In this document: piece after piece, positions 8,338 through 16,515 of the stretch
Layout: each line of letters opens with the position of its first letter
How positions within the stretch are numbered: the first letter of the stretch is position 1
Assembly (NCBI GenBank): GCA_949293335.1
Contig: CASFDA010000024.1
Coordinates: forward strand, 1-37,024
DNA from: an uncultured Spirochaetales bacterium
GTDB taxonomy: Bacteria > Spirochaetota > Spirochaetia > Sphaerochaetales > Sphaerochaetaceae
Length of the DNA stretch: 37,024 nt
Direction: 5' to 3'
Program-made: the position numbers and the translations under genes
The notes under the pieces: model-generated
Told to the model about the DNA's origin: nothing
Databases searched by the model: none
What the model saw: only the letters and a program-made list of their open reading frames with translations

Positions 8338-9242
8338 GCGGAAAGAGAATACTCGTAGTAGGGGATGCGGACATTGATTTCTATATAAACGTTGACCACA
8401 TCCCGACGCATGACGAGGGGATCCTCGCAACCTCAAGTTTCTCTCTTCCTGGAGGTAAGGCCGCTAATTCCGCATACGCGCTTTCCTCACTTGGAAGCGA
8501 TACAGCGCTCTTTGCTGTAATCGGGAGGGACAAGAGGGGAGAGGATGCTCTCGAGAGTCTGAAGAAGATAGGGACGGACCTTTCTCTTGTCAGCTACAGT
8601 GACAATGAGACGACGCTCTGCATCATGCTCCTCGATAGCACAGGAGAAAAGGCTATCGTAGTCCTTCCTTCTCCCGATATCTATCCAGGGAAGGAGTTTT
8701 CCCACGTTCTCGATGGGAAGGGAAAGGATTTTGACCATGTGCATGTCATCGCCATGAATCCGGAGAAGATCTCATGGGTATGCACCTGGGCAAAGGAGAA
8801 TGGCCTGACTCTGTCGATGGATATAGATTCTGCCAATGGAGGTATGAAGCGTTTTGAAAACATCCTCAAAAAAGCCGATATAGTATTCATGAACAGGCAG
8901 GGTCTCCATTCTCTCACTGACGATGACAGCAATGATGGCAAAAAGGGCCTTGAAGAGCTCTATGGGCAATTTGGCAACGTTATCATCTCCACTTTAGGGA
9001 AAGATGGGTCTTCCATGATTTCTGGAGAAGGTTTTTCCCATGTGGATGCTATTTTGGTGAAAGCCAAGGACACCTCAGGCTGCGGAGACGCATTCGCATC
9101 AGGTTTTCTCCATTCTTACCTGAATTTGGTGTATCCTTTAACTGAAGCTCTGAAATTCGCATCTCGCTCTGCAGCTGTAGCAGCCGTTTGCTATGGCGGA
9201 CAGGGCGGATCCTGGAGCTCTTTAGGAAAAGGAGGACAATGA
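8334..9242 (+). CDS. PfkB-family carbohydrate/nucleoside kinase
   Basis: 302 residues. The N-terminal substrate motif LPGGKAANSAYALSSLG and the C-terminal anion-hole motif DTSGCGDAFASGF mark a ribokinase-like PfkB kinase; the catalytic Asp is in GCGD. Family members phosphorylate ribose, sugars, adenosine and other nucleosides, and sequence alone does not separate these. In this operon it could phosphorylate ribose released by the phosphorylase or the imported nucleoside itself. Coupled to both neighbours by overlapping stop/start codons. Confidence 0.88.
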   Translation: MSGKRILVVGDADIDFYINVDHIPTHDEGILATSSFSLPGGKAANSAYALSSLGSDTALFAVIGRDKRGEDALESLKKIGTDLSLVSYSDNETTLCIMLLDSTGEKAIVVLPSPDIYPGKEFSHVLDGKGKDFDHVHVIAMNPEKISWVCTWAKENGLTLSMDIDSANGGMKRFENILKKADIVFMNRQGLHSLTDDDSNDGKKGLEELYGQFGNVIISTLGKDGSSMISGEGFSHVDAILVKAKDTSGCGDAFASGFLHSYLNLVYPLTEALKFASRSAAVAAVCYGGQGGSWSSLGKGGQ

Positions 9243-10594
9243 TGTCCAGCATTCTTCTCAAGAATATTTACACCTTGATGACATCGACAGATGAGAAGGA
9301 CCAAAAGAATGTGGATGTGCTTATCAAGGACAATCTGATCGAGAAGATCGGAAAGAATCTCCCTGATAAAGCTGACCGTACCATCGACTGCTCATCGTGT
9401 GTCGTTTTGCCGGGGTTCGTGAACACTCATCATCATTTCTACCAGACACTTACAAGGAACCTGCCTGAAGTACAGAACTCAAAGCTCTTCATCTGGCTCA
9501 CTTATCTTTATGAGATCTGGAAGAAGATCGATCCTGAGGCCGTGAAGTACTCATCGCTGCTTGCTATGGCAGAACTGATGAAGACCGGATGTACAGCGAC
9601 AACGGATCATCACTATCTGTATCCGAAGGGATTTGATGGGGATATCATGAGCATCCAGTTCTCTGCCGCAGATACACTCGGCATGCGCTTTTCTCCTACA
9701 AGAGGTTCGATGAGCCTCTCGAGGAAAGATGGAGGACTTCCCCCTGATTCTGTCGTCCAGAGTGAGGATGAGATCCTCTCTGACAGTGAGAGGGTTATAA
9801 AACTGTTCCATGACCCCGATCCGATGGCGATGCACAAGGTCGTACTCGCCCCTTGTTCTCCATTCAGCGTCACAAAGAGCCTGATGAGCGAGAGCGCAAG
9901 GTTGGCAAGGAAATATTCGGTAAGGCTTCATACACATCTCTGCGAGACAATTGATGAAGAAGAGACCTGCATGAAGATGTATGGGATACGTCCCGTGGAG
10001 CTCATGCAGGAGTGCTCCCTGATCGGGCCTGATGTGTTCTATGCGCATGGAATACATTTCAATGACGAGGAACTGAAGGTTCTGAAGGAGACGGGAAGCC
10101 AGGTCGCGCACTGTCCTTCAAGCAATATGAGGCTCGGAAGCGGAATCTGCAGAGTACGTGAGATGCTGGATATGGGAATTACAGTCGGAATCGGAGTTGA
10201 CGGCTCTGCGTCCAATGACAGCTCTGACATGCTCGGTGAGATGAGGATGGCCCTCCTTTTGCAGAGAGTAAAGAACGGTTCAGACAGTCTTTCTGCCCGT
10301 GACGTGATCAAGATGGCGACTGTAAACGGTGCTTCCATGCTTGGATATGGAAAGATAGGGAAGATCAAGGAAGGCTGGGGTGCTGATATCGCGATATTCG
10401 ATGTCTCCGGCATTTCCTATGCAGGTGCTCAGTCAGATCCTGTGGCTGCACTGCTCTTTACCGGGATTTCCCACGAGAGCAAGTACACGATCATAAATGG
10501 AAAGGTGACTGTAGATAATGGAAAGCTGGTCAACTTTGACGAAGAGGAGCTTTCCCGAAAGGCGAATGAGATCGCGCTGAGGTTACTCAAATGA
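9242..10594 (+). CDS. ATZ/TRZ-type amidohydrolase, 8-oxoguanine-deaminase-like
   Basis: 450 residues. ATGs at 9239 and 9242 are adjacent; 9242 gives better spacing from AGGAGG (9230-9235). Metal ligands: LPGFVNTHHHF (H63, H65), VRLHTHLCET, VFYAHGIHF and VGIGVDGSASND. The long block FYQTLTRNLPEVQNSKLF and the GVDGSASNDSSDMLGEMRMA block match the 8-oxoguanine deaminase/AtzB-like group rather than cytosine or adenosine deaminases. Reaction expected: hydrolytic deamination of an oxidised or other substituted purine or related ring. A paralogue lies at 26343-27737 beside a nucleoside importer. Overlaps the kinase stop and the NADAR start. Confidence 0.85.
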   Translation: MSSILLKNIYTLMTSTDEKDQKNVDVLIKDNLIEKIGKNLPDKADRTIDCSSCVVLPGFVNTHHHFYQTLTRNLPEVQNSKLFIWLTYLYEIWKKIDPEAVKYSSLLAMAELMKTGCTATTDHHYLYPKGFDGDIMSIQFSAADTLGMRFSPTRGSMSLSRKDGGLPPDSVVQSEDEILSDSERVIKLFHDPDPMAMHKVVLAPCSPFSVTKSLMSESARLARKYSVRLHTHLCETIDEEETCMKMYGIRPVELMQECSLIGPDVFYAHGIHFNDEELKVLKETGSQVAHCPSSNMRLGSGICRVREMLDMGITVGIGVDGSASNDSSDMLGEMRMALLLQRVKNGSDSLSARDVIKMATVNGASMLGYGKIGKIKEGWGADIAIFDVSGISYAGAQSDPVAALLFTGISHESKYTIINGKVTVDNGKLVNFDEEELSRKANEIALRLLK

Positions 10595-11049
10595 GCGAAA
10601 AGATATTTTTCTATGAACCTTGGGATGAGAATGGTTATCTGTGCAACCTTTCCCCGTATACTGTCTTTTTCGATGGCCTTCTCTGGCCTACAAGCGAACA
10701 CTGCTATCAGGCTCAGAAACATAGAGATCCTGCGTATAGGGAGAAGGTGCGCAGTGCTTCCACCTGCCAGGAGGCCATTGCTCTCGGCCGCGATGAGAAT
10801 AGCCCGTCATATCGTCATGATGACTGGATGGATGTGCGCGTTTCGCTGATGTACGACATCGTATATGCGAAGTTCTCCCAGCATGAAGATATAAGGAAGA
10901 TGCTTCTCGATACTGGGGACGCTGAAATAGCAGAGCATACTCAGAACGACCATTTCTGGGGGGATGGCATGGACGGAAGCGGAGAGAATCATCTTGGAAA
11001 AGTGCTGATGGAGGTGCGTAGCGCCTTACGTGCCAGGGAAGAAGCATAA
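10591..11049 (+). CDS. NADAR/YbiA-family N-glycosidase
   Basis: 152 residues, the usual length for a single NADAR domain. Signatures: an N-terminal YLCNLSPYTVFFDGLLWPTS, then EHCYQAQKH, and the C-terminal HFWGDGMDGSGENHLGKVLM. The known members YbiA and RibX-associated domains hydrolyse the N-glycosidic bond of early riboflavin intermediates (ring-opened guanine nucleotides); other NADAR proteins remove ADP-ribose from guanine. It overlaps the deaminase gene by ATGA, so it belongs to this operon and is made with the other purine-type enzymes. Likely role: releasing ribose phosphate from a ring-opened or modified purine nucleotide, or clearing a toxic intermediate. The role is inferred. Confidence 0.85.
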   Translation: MSEKIFFYEPWDENGYLCNLSPYTVFFDGLLWPTSEHCYQAQKHRDPAYREKVRSASTCQEAIALGRDENSPSYRHDDWMDVRVSLMYDIVYAKFSQHEDIRKMLLDTGDAEIAEHTQNDHFWGDGMDGSGENHLGKVLMEVRSALRAREEA

Positions 11050-11085
11050 TCACATGGCATTTTGCCATTACTTACAGTACAATAT

Positions 11086-11116
11086 CCTCTAGAGACAATT
11101 TCTCTGGAGGATTTTT
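11086..11116 (+). promoter_or_regulatory. Hairpin that buries the ribosome binding site and ends in a T-run
   Basis: CCTCTAGAGA (11086-11095) pairs with TCTCTGGAGG (11101-11110) across a 5-base loop, with one G-T pair. The 3' arm contains the GGAGG of the next gene, and ATTTTT follows directly before the ATG. It could be the terminator of the upstream operon, a translation switch for the nucleotidyltransferase, or both. A second small perfect hairpin (ATGGCA/TGCCAT) is at 11054-11068. Confidence 0.5.
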
Positions 11117-12028
11117 ATGAAACCGACGCTTTTGGTTCTTGCCGCAGGCATGGGATCCCGATATGGCGGGGTCAAGCAGATAGATAAAGTTGGGGCAAAC
11201 GGAGAGACTCTCCTCGACTATGGTGTATATGACGCGAAGAGAAGCGGATACGGCAAGGTAGTCTTCATCATCCGCAAGGATATCGAGAAAGATTTCAGGG
11301 AGCGCCTTTTTGACAGGATCGCGAGGAATATGGATGCCTCATATGTCTTCCAGGGAAAGGAAAGCCTCCTGACAGAAGATGAGATAAAGGCCTCAAAGGA
11401 TAGGGCAAAGCCATGGGGAACCATCCATGCGCTTTTGTGCGCAAAAGGTGAACTTGATGCGCCTTTTACTGTTGTCAATTCAGATGACTACTATGGAAGA
11501 AGCGCTTACGAGACGATGGGTTCTTATCTCAGTTCGATAACAAATGATTCTGCCGAGCATGCGATGGTCGGTTTTGTACTGGAGAATACAATGAGTCTTT
11601 ACGGTACTGTCTCCAGAGGAATCTGCAAGGTCAGGGATGGCTATCTTGTGTCAATGGAAGAGAATACGAAGATAGGTTTTGACAGCGATGGAAAAATTGT
11701 CTCCCACAAGGAAAGCGGGGATGTTTTCCTGACAGGAAAAGAGATCTGCAGCATGAATTTCTTCGGATTCTCTCCAAAGATCATCCCTGTCTTCGAGGAG
11801 TACTGGGAACAGTTCAAGAGAGATAATATTGCAGATCCCAAGAAGGAGAGTCTCCTTCCTGGAGGAGCATCCTACATGGTGGAGAACAACAAGGGGACCA
11901 TGAAAGTCATGACTTCTTCAGAGCGCTGGTTCGGAATGACTTATCCAGAGGACAAGAAGATCGTGATGGACAGCCTCAGAGAGAAGATCACATCCGGTTA
12001 CTACCCTGAAAATCTCTGGGAGCGCTGA
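11117..12028 (+). CDS. Sugar-phosphate nucleotidyltransferase family protein
   Basis: 303 residues. The N-terminal LAAGMGSRYGGVKQI is the nucleotide-binding loop of the NTP_transferase fold; TVVNSDDYYG supplies the metal-binding acidic pair. Family enzymes join a nucleotide to a sugar phosphate, for cell-surface or storage sugars. The substrate cannot be told from sequence. A terminator-like hairpin carrying its ribosome binding site precedes it and a terminator follows, so it appears to be a single-gene unit or weakly linked to the upstream operon. Confidence 0.8.
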   Translation: MKPTLLVLAAGMGSRYGGVKQIDKVGANGETLLDYGVYDAKRSGYGKVVFIIRKDIEKDFRERLFDRIARNMDASYVFQGKESLLTEDEIKASKDRAKPWGTIHALLCAKGELDAPFTVVNSDDYYGRSAYETMGSYLSSITNDSAEHAMVGFVLENTMSLYGTVSRGICKVRDGYLVSMEENTKIGFDSDGKIVSHKESGDVFLTGKEICSMNFFGFSPKIIPVFEEYWEQFKRDNIADPKKESLLPGGASYMVENNKGTMKVMTSSERWFGMTYPEDKKIVMDSLREKITSGYYPENLWER

Positions 12029-12045
12029 TACCTTGAGGAAAGTAT

Positions 12046-12090
12046 AGGGCCGCGTTTCATTCACGGCCCTTATGTTTCTTTGTATTTTTC
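12046..12090 (+). terminator. Rho-independent terminator
   Basis: AGGGCCG (12046-12052) pairs with CGGCCCT (12064-12070), followed by TATGTTTCTTTGTATTTTTC. It ends the nucleotidyltransferase transcript. Confidence 0.75.
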
Positions 12091-12140
12091 TTTTTATATT
12101 TCCAGATGACGGATGGAGTTCTGTCCATTCTAGTTTCTTA

Positions 12141-12212
12141 AAATGCATAATTATGCATTTCCATGCATTGCAAACTCCAAAGCTAATGTAATATCATCTA
12201 AACAAATTTGTT
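12141..12212 (+). promoter_or_regulatory. Palindromic operators upstream of the TrpXYZ-type importer
   Basis: A perfect 20-base palindrome (AAATGCATAATTATGCATTT, 12141-12160) is followed by a further ATGCAT at 12163-12168, and a perfect 12-base palindrome AACAAATTTGTT lies at 12201-12212. Between them a weak promoter is possible (TTGCAA 12168-12173, TAATAT 12189-12194, spacing 15). The two palindromes bracket the likely promoter, which suggests binding of a dimeric repressor. No regulator gene is adjacent. Confidence 0.45.
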
Positions 12213-12237
12213 CTAAAAGTTTTGGAGGTGGAAATCT

Positions 12238-13245
12238 ATGAGGAAGTTCATAGCTCTTTTAATACTCATCACTTTGCCACTCGGCGTAGTATTTTCTGGC
12301 GGTGCAAGTGATACATCTGGTGCAGATGACGGTACTATCCGCATTGGTGTCTCGAAGCTCCTCAGCCACGCTGCTCTCGATGCAGTAGAGGAGGGCATGC
12401 AGGAATATCTTGCAACTACAGGACTTCCTATAACATATGATTTTCAGAATGCTCAGGGAGATATATCCACAAGCGCGTCAATTGCCCAGAAGTTCAAGGA
12501 TGACAATTGCGATATCGTAGTCGGAATCGCGACTCCTACTGCCCAGGCACTTGTAAACGTGTTCCATGACATTCCAGTGCTTTTTGCAGCTGTAACAGAT
12601 CCAGTCGATGCAGGTCTTGTCGCTACTTATGATCCGGATCCAAATACGAATGTCGCGGGTGTGTCGGACATGAATCCGGTTGAGGCACAGATCAAGCTCC
12701 TGATGGATATCACTGGGGCGAAGGTGATCGGAAACATATATGCATCCGGAGAGGCAAACGGGGTTACCCTGATGAATCAGGCAAAGGCCGCGACTGAAAA
12801 GCTCGGTGGAACTTTTGTAGAGGCCGCTGTGGCAAACTCTGCTGAAGTAATGATGGCCGCACAGTCGATCATTGATCGTGTTGATGCTGTGTATATTGCT
12901 ACTGACAATACTGTAATTTCTGCATTGAGCGCAGTCGCATCTGTGACAAGCGCAAACAACAAGCCGCTTTTCGCAGCTGACCCAAGCGGTGTATACGGTC
13001 TAGATTTCCTAATCTCGTGGGGTTTTGATTACCATCAGATCGGCGTGGAGCTTGGAAAGGCTATTGAGAAGATCCTCAATGGAACTCCTGCAGGAGAGAT
13101 AGGAACCATATTCCTCACAGATCCTAGCGATTTCGAGCTCTGGTTCAATCTTGATGAAGCTGAGAAACTTGGCGTGACAATTCCTTCTGAGCTCTTGGAC
13201 AGCGCTGTTGCAATCGTTCAGAACGGTGAACTCATTAGGAAATAA
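12238..13245 (+). CDS. ABC_sub_bind (TrpX-type) substrate-binding protein
   Basis: 335 residues. Signal peptide MRKFIALLILITLPLGVVFS followed by GGASD, with no lipobox cysteine. The mature protein has the COG2984/ABC_sub_bind pattern: IGVSKLLSHAALDAVEEG, DIVVGIATPTAQAL and VLFAAVTDPVDAGLV. Characterised relatives bind tryptophan or tyrosine, but the family is wide. GGAGG precedes the ATG at 12238. Forms an importer with the permease and ATPase that follow at 13248 and 14173. Confidence 0.88.
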   Translation: MRKFIALLILITLPLGVVFSGGASDTSGADDGTIRIGVSKLLSHAALDAVEEGMQEYLATTGLPITYDFQNAQGDISTSASIAQKFKDDNCDIVVGIATPTAQALVNVFHDIPVLFAAVTDPVDAGLVATYDPDPNTNVAGVSDMNPVEAQIKLLMDITGAKVIGNIYASGEANGVTLMNQAKAATEKLGGTFVEAAVANSAEVMMAAQSIIDRVDAVYIATDNTVISALSAVASVTSANNKPLFAADPSGVYGLDFLISWGFDYHQIGVELGKAIEKILNGTPAGEIGTIFLTDPSDFELWFNLDEAEKLGVTIPSELLDSAVAIVQNGELIRK

Positions 13246-13247
13246 CG

Positions 13248-14171
13248 ATGATTGAAGGAATATTCGTTGAGGGCCTTATCTTCTCGATAATGGTCCTCGG
13301 TGTCCTTATCAGCTACAGGATATTGGATTTGCCGGATCTTACATGTGACAGTTCATTCGCCACCGGTGCTGCGGTGGCTGCTGTCGCTATCTGGGCTGGA
13401 ATATCGACAGGAGTAGCCCTCATATTTGCGTTCCTGGTAGGCATTGTCTGTGGTGGTGTAACAGCTACTATCCACAACAAGCTGAAGATTCCTGGACTAC
13501 TTGCAAGTATCCTGACTATGACGATGCTGTATTCTGTGAATCTCAGGATTCTCGGGAACAAGGCGAACCTTGCGCTTCTTAACAAAGTCACGCTCTATCG
13601 CATATTTCCCCAGATCTTCGATTTTCTCTCTTCACCTTTCGCGTCATTGCTCGGAACTCTCCTGATCGTGCTTGTGATCAAGCTCCTGATGGATCTCTTC
13701 TTCCGGTCGGATCTCGGACTTGCTATCGGCGCTCTTGGAGGAAACGAACAGGTTGTAATAAGCCAGGGAATGAATCCTGCTACACTCAAGCTTATCGGAC
13801 TTGGGCTTTCCAATGGACTGATTGCCCTCTCTGGCGGTCTTCTTGCCCAGTATCAGGGGTTTGCGGATGTGAATCTCGGGCAGGGCATGGTCGTCCAGGG
13901 ACTGGCTGCTGTCATGATCGGCGAGTTCCTCTTCTCGTCCAACCGCATCAGTCTGATAACGCTGCGTGCAATCTTCGGTGGAATCATCTACAAGGCTCTG
14001 ATGTTCTTTGGAAGGAAGTACGGCTATCTGATCGGAATCACGACAAACGACTTCAAGCTCCTTACTGGCGTGCTTGTAATCATCTCCCTTGCTGTTGCAA
14101 TGACCAGAAGCAAGGCTGCGGATGCAGGAGCGAAGAGAAAGGCGCTTACAAAGATGAGGGAGGATGCTTGA
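13248..14171 (+). CDS. ABC transporter permease (COG4120, TrpY-type)
   Basis: 307 residues, mostly hydrophobic with about eight or nine membrane segments. The pattern ISYRILDLPDLTCDSSFATGAAVAAV, split around SYRILDLPDLT near residue 25, is typical of this permease family, as is the central SNGLIALSGGLLAQYQGFADV. A ribosome binding site (AGGA) lies in the end of the binding-protein gene. Inner-membrane channel of the 12238-14961 importer. Confidence 0.87.
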   Translation: MIEGIFVEGLIFSIMVLGVLISYRILDLPDLTCDSSFATGAAVAAVAIWAGISTGVALIFAFLVGIVCGGVTATIHNKLKIPGLLASILTMTMLYSVNLRILGNKANLALLNKVTLYRIFPQIFDFLSSPFASLLGTLLIVLVIKLLMDLFFRSDLGLAIGALGGNEQVVISQGMNPATLKLIGLGLSNGLIALSGGLLAQYQGFADVNLGQGMVVQGLAAVMIGEFLFSSNRISLITLRAIFGGIIYKALMFFGRKYGYLIGITTNDFKLLTGVLVIISLAVAMTRSKAADAGAKRKALTKMREDA

Positions 14172-14172
14172 T

Positions 14173-14961
14173 ATGCTTGATATTTCTCACGTGACAAAGG
14201 TGTTCTTCCCCGGAACGATAAATGAGAAGGTCGCCTTAAGTGATATCAATCTGCATGTGAATCCTGGCGATGTTGTCTGCATAATCGGTTCAAACGGATC
14301 GGGAAAATCAACGCTTTTCAACATGATTGCGGGAACCTTTCCTGTAACAAGCGGGAAGATCGTCCTCAATGGAAAAGACATCACACATGCTCCTGAATAC
14401 AAGAGGGCTTTCCAGATCGGCAGGATCTTCCAGGATCCGACAAAAGGAACAAGTGCAAATATGTCCATTCAGGACAATATGATCCTTGCTTACACAAAGG
14501 GAATGAGGGGAATAACATTCAGCCTCAACCAGAAGAGGAGGGATCTCTTCAGAGAGATGCTGAAACCGATTGGCCTAGAGGACAGGCTGGAAGACAATGT
14601 GGGACTCCTTTCAGGCGGACAGAGACAGGCGCTTACTCTTCTGATGAGCACGATCTCTCATCCGAGCCTCCTGCTTCTCGATGAGCATACGGCTGCCCTT
14701 GATCCTAATAATGCGGACATTGTCATGAACCTGACGAAGGAATTCATCAGCAGGGACAAGCTGACGGCTATGATGGTTACCCATAATATGCAGTTTGCGA
14801 TTGATTACGGCAACCGGCTGATCATGATGGATGAGGGGCATATAATCCTCGACGTTGGTGGGGAAGAGAAGAAGAACCTCACTGTCCAGAAGCTGATCGA
14901 CATGTTCAGAAACCTCAGGAAGAAGGAATTTGCATCTGACGAGGGTCTTCTGACTGACTGA
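14173..14961 (+). CDS. ABC transporter ATPase (COG1101, TrpZ-type)
   Basis: 262 residues from ATG 14173. The earlier ATG 14164 touches GGGAGG (14158-14163) with no spacing, while 14173 has a good 9-base gap, so 14173 is chosen; it lies just after the permease stop. Walker A GSNGSGKST, Q-loop RIFQDPTKGT, signature LLSGGQRQALTLLM, Walker B LLLLDEHTAALD (DEHT instead of DEPT, normal for this subfamily) and the switch histidine VTHN are present. A strong terminator follows. Confidence 0.9.
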   Translation: MLDISHVTKVFFPGTINEKVALSDINLHVNPGDVVCIIGSNGSGKSTLFNMIAGTFPVTSGKIVLNGKDITHAPEYKRAFQIGRIFQDPTKGTSANMSIQDNMILAYTKGMRGITFSLNQKRRDLFREMLKPIGLEDRLEDNVGLLSGGQRQALTLLMSTISHPSLLLLDEHTAALDPNNADIVMNLTKEFISRDKLTAMMVTHNMQFAIDYGNRLIMMDEGHIILDVGGEEKKNLTVQKLIDMFRNLRKKEFASDEGLLTD

Positions 14962-14966
14962 AAACT

Positions 14967-15000
14967 ACCGGAGGAAAACACATTTCCTCCGGTTTTTTTT
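14967..15000 (+). terminator. Strong rho-independent terminator
   Basis: ACCGGAGGAAA (14967-14977) pairs perfectly with TTTCCTCCGGT (14983-14993) across loop ACACA, followed by a run of Ts to 15000. It ends the importer operon. Confidence 0.93.
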
Positions 15001-15016
15001 ATGATAGTTTTATAGT

Positions 15017-15610
15017 ATGAAGAAAATTTTTCTTGCAATAATGATTTTTATGCTGGCTATTCCGATGGCCTTTGCGCATCCTATGCGATACCATCATCAT
15101 CCACGTCCTCCAGTGCATCATCCAGCTCCAGGATTCATGGTTGCGGATATGTTCACGGATCTATTTGTGGCAGGTGCGGTCCTGAGTTCCCTGAGCGAAC
15201 CTGATGTTGTCTATGTGCATGATGATCCGTATAGTTACCGGAGTTCAATTGCATATGATCCGTCATACCTCTTGGATGAGATTTCTGTTTCGTCATCGTC
15301 ATCATCTTCTTCTGAGACGAGCGGCCTTGTTGAAGGATCGGTGCCTGACGGTACGTTCACATCTGGTAGTCCAATAGACCTTTCCCGTTTTGAATACGCT
15401 TATATTGACAGTTCAGGGTATTCTGAAAGGGCCACTGTGGATACAGGCCTTACTTTCAACATCTCATGGTCGACGTTCAGCGGAAAGAGGGGAAGCAGGG
15501 AGAATCTGAACAGCACGTTTGCCCTTTCAGAGCCCGGAGTCATAACCATCACTCCATGCTACCGTGGGGTTGAATGGAGTGAAATGGCCAGAAGGTATGT
15601 AGTCAATTAA
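15017..15610 (+). CDS. Exported His- and Ser-rich protein of unknown function
   Basis: 197 residues. A clear signal peptide (MKKIFLAIMIFMLAIPMAFA) is followed by a His/Pro-rich stretch starting HPMRYHHHPRPPVHHP and, at about residues 93-100, a run of eight serines. The C-terminal half has alternating beta-like segments and ends YRGVEWSEMARRYVVN. I do not recognise a family. The histidines could bind metal. There is no ribosome binding site before the ATG; TATGAT at 15000-15005 lies only 11 bases upstream, so a very short leader is possible. Its stop codon shares bases with the stop of the opposing YitT gene. Confidence 0.7.
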   Translation: MKKIFLAIMIFMLAIPMAFAHPMRYHHHPRPPVHHPAPGFMVADMFTDLFVAGAVLSSLSEPDVVYVHDDPYSYRSSIAYDPSYLLDEISVSSSSSSSSETSGLVEGSVPDGTFTSGSPIDLSRFEYAYIDSSGYSERATVDTGLTFNISWSTFSGKRGSRENLNSTFALSEPGVITITPCYRGVEWSEMARRYVVN

Positions 15611-16515
15611 GCCTTGGTGACATCGCTGTCCCTGGCCGCGCCTTCAAGCGAACCGTATCCTTCTCCGAGGACATTGTATGTCTCGTGTATGATGAGAAAT
15701 GCATCAGGATCGATTTCATGGAGGGCGCGATTCAGTCTTGAAATCTGATTTATTGGGATCACTATCATCAGGAGGGGCTTCTTCTTCATCGAATAAAGCC
15801 CCTTCGCTTCTATCAAGGTACCGCTCCTGTCCATGTCATCAAGGACGAATTTCCTGATCTCTTCAAGGTGCTCTGAGATGATGAAGACAGTTCGCGCTCT
15901 GTAGGTTCCCATCTGGAGCATCACTTTGTCGACGATCACTTGCGTGATATACGCCACAACGATTGCATAAAGTCCGCTGAGGATGCCGAAAACGAACATT
16001 GACAGGAGGATGACCACAGCATCTACGATGAAAAGGCATGTGCCGAGGGATAGGGGAGTGAAACGGGCAACTACCTGGGCGATGATGTCAGTTCCGCCTG
16101 TGTTCGATCCTGATTTCATGACTATACCCATTCCGAGACCGGAGATGACGCCGCCATAGAGACATGAGAGCCAGTAACTCATGTCATGGGTATAATCAAG
16201 AAGCCCATTGTAACCGAATATGCTTGTGAATACCTCGGTCATCAGGGAAAGCACGAATATGCCGGTTAGTGTCTTCACCCCGTATTGCTTTCCGAAGACA
16301 GCTATGCCGATTAAAAATAGCGGGATGTTCTGAATCAGGATGAGAAGTGAAAGATCCCATCCGAAAACATGATAAAGTATTGTTGCGATTCCAGAGACTC
16401 CTCCCGGAGCGATCTGGGCAGGGTTTGTGAATATCGCAAGACCGAAGGCGACGATAGTTGAGCCGATTATTATGTAGAAGTAATCAAGTATTACGTAAAG
16501 TTTTTTCTCTTTCAT
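15607..16515 (-). CDS. YitT-family membrane protein (DUF161 + DUF2179)
   Basis: 302 residues. The first ~200 residues hold five or six membrane helices of the YitT membrane family, with GLAIFTNPAQIAPGGVSGIA and the glycine-rich KSGSNTGGTDIIAQVV. The C-terminal ~80 residues form the soluble DUF2179 domain (RARTVFIISEHLEEIRKFVL through MKKKPLLMIVIP). Function in the cell is poorly known. It overlaps the upstream LOG gene by ATGA (16512-16515), so they form a two-gene operon. Confidence 0.9.
   Translation of the reverse strand: MKEKKLYVILDYFYIIIGSTIVAFGLAIFTNPAQIAPGGVSGIATILYHVFGWDLSLLILIQNIPLFLIGIAVFGKQYGVKTLTGIFVLSLMTEVFTSIFGYNGLLDYTHDMSYWLSCLYGGVISGLGMGIVMKSGSNTGGTDIIAQVVARFTPLSLGTCLFIVDAVVILLSMFVFGILSGLYAIVVAYITQVIVDKVMLQMGTYRARTVFIISEHLEEIRKFVLDDMDRSGTLIEAKGLYSMKKKPLLMIVIPINQISRLNRALHEIDPDAFLIIHETYNVLGEGYGSLEGAARDSDVTKA

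Noticed and set aside
9551-10111. 186-codon frame opposite the deaminase gene
   Set aside because: It is fully antisense to a well-supported gene, has no ribosome binding site and no recognisable domain.
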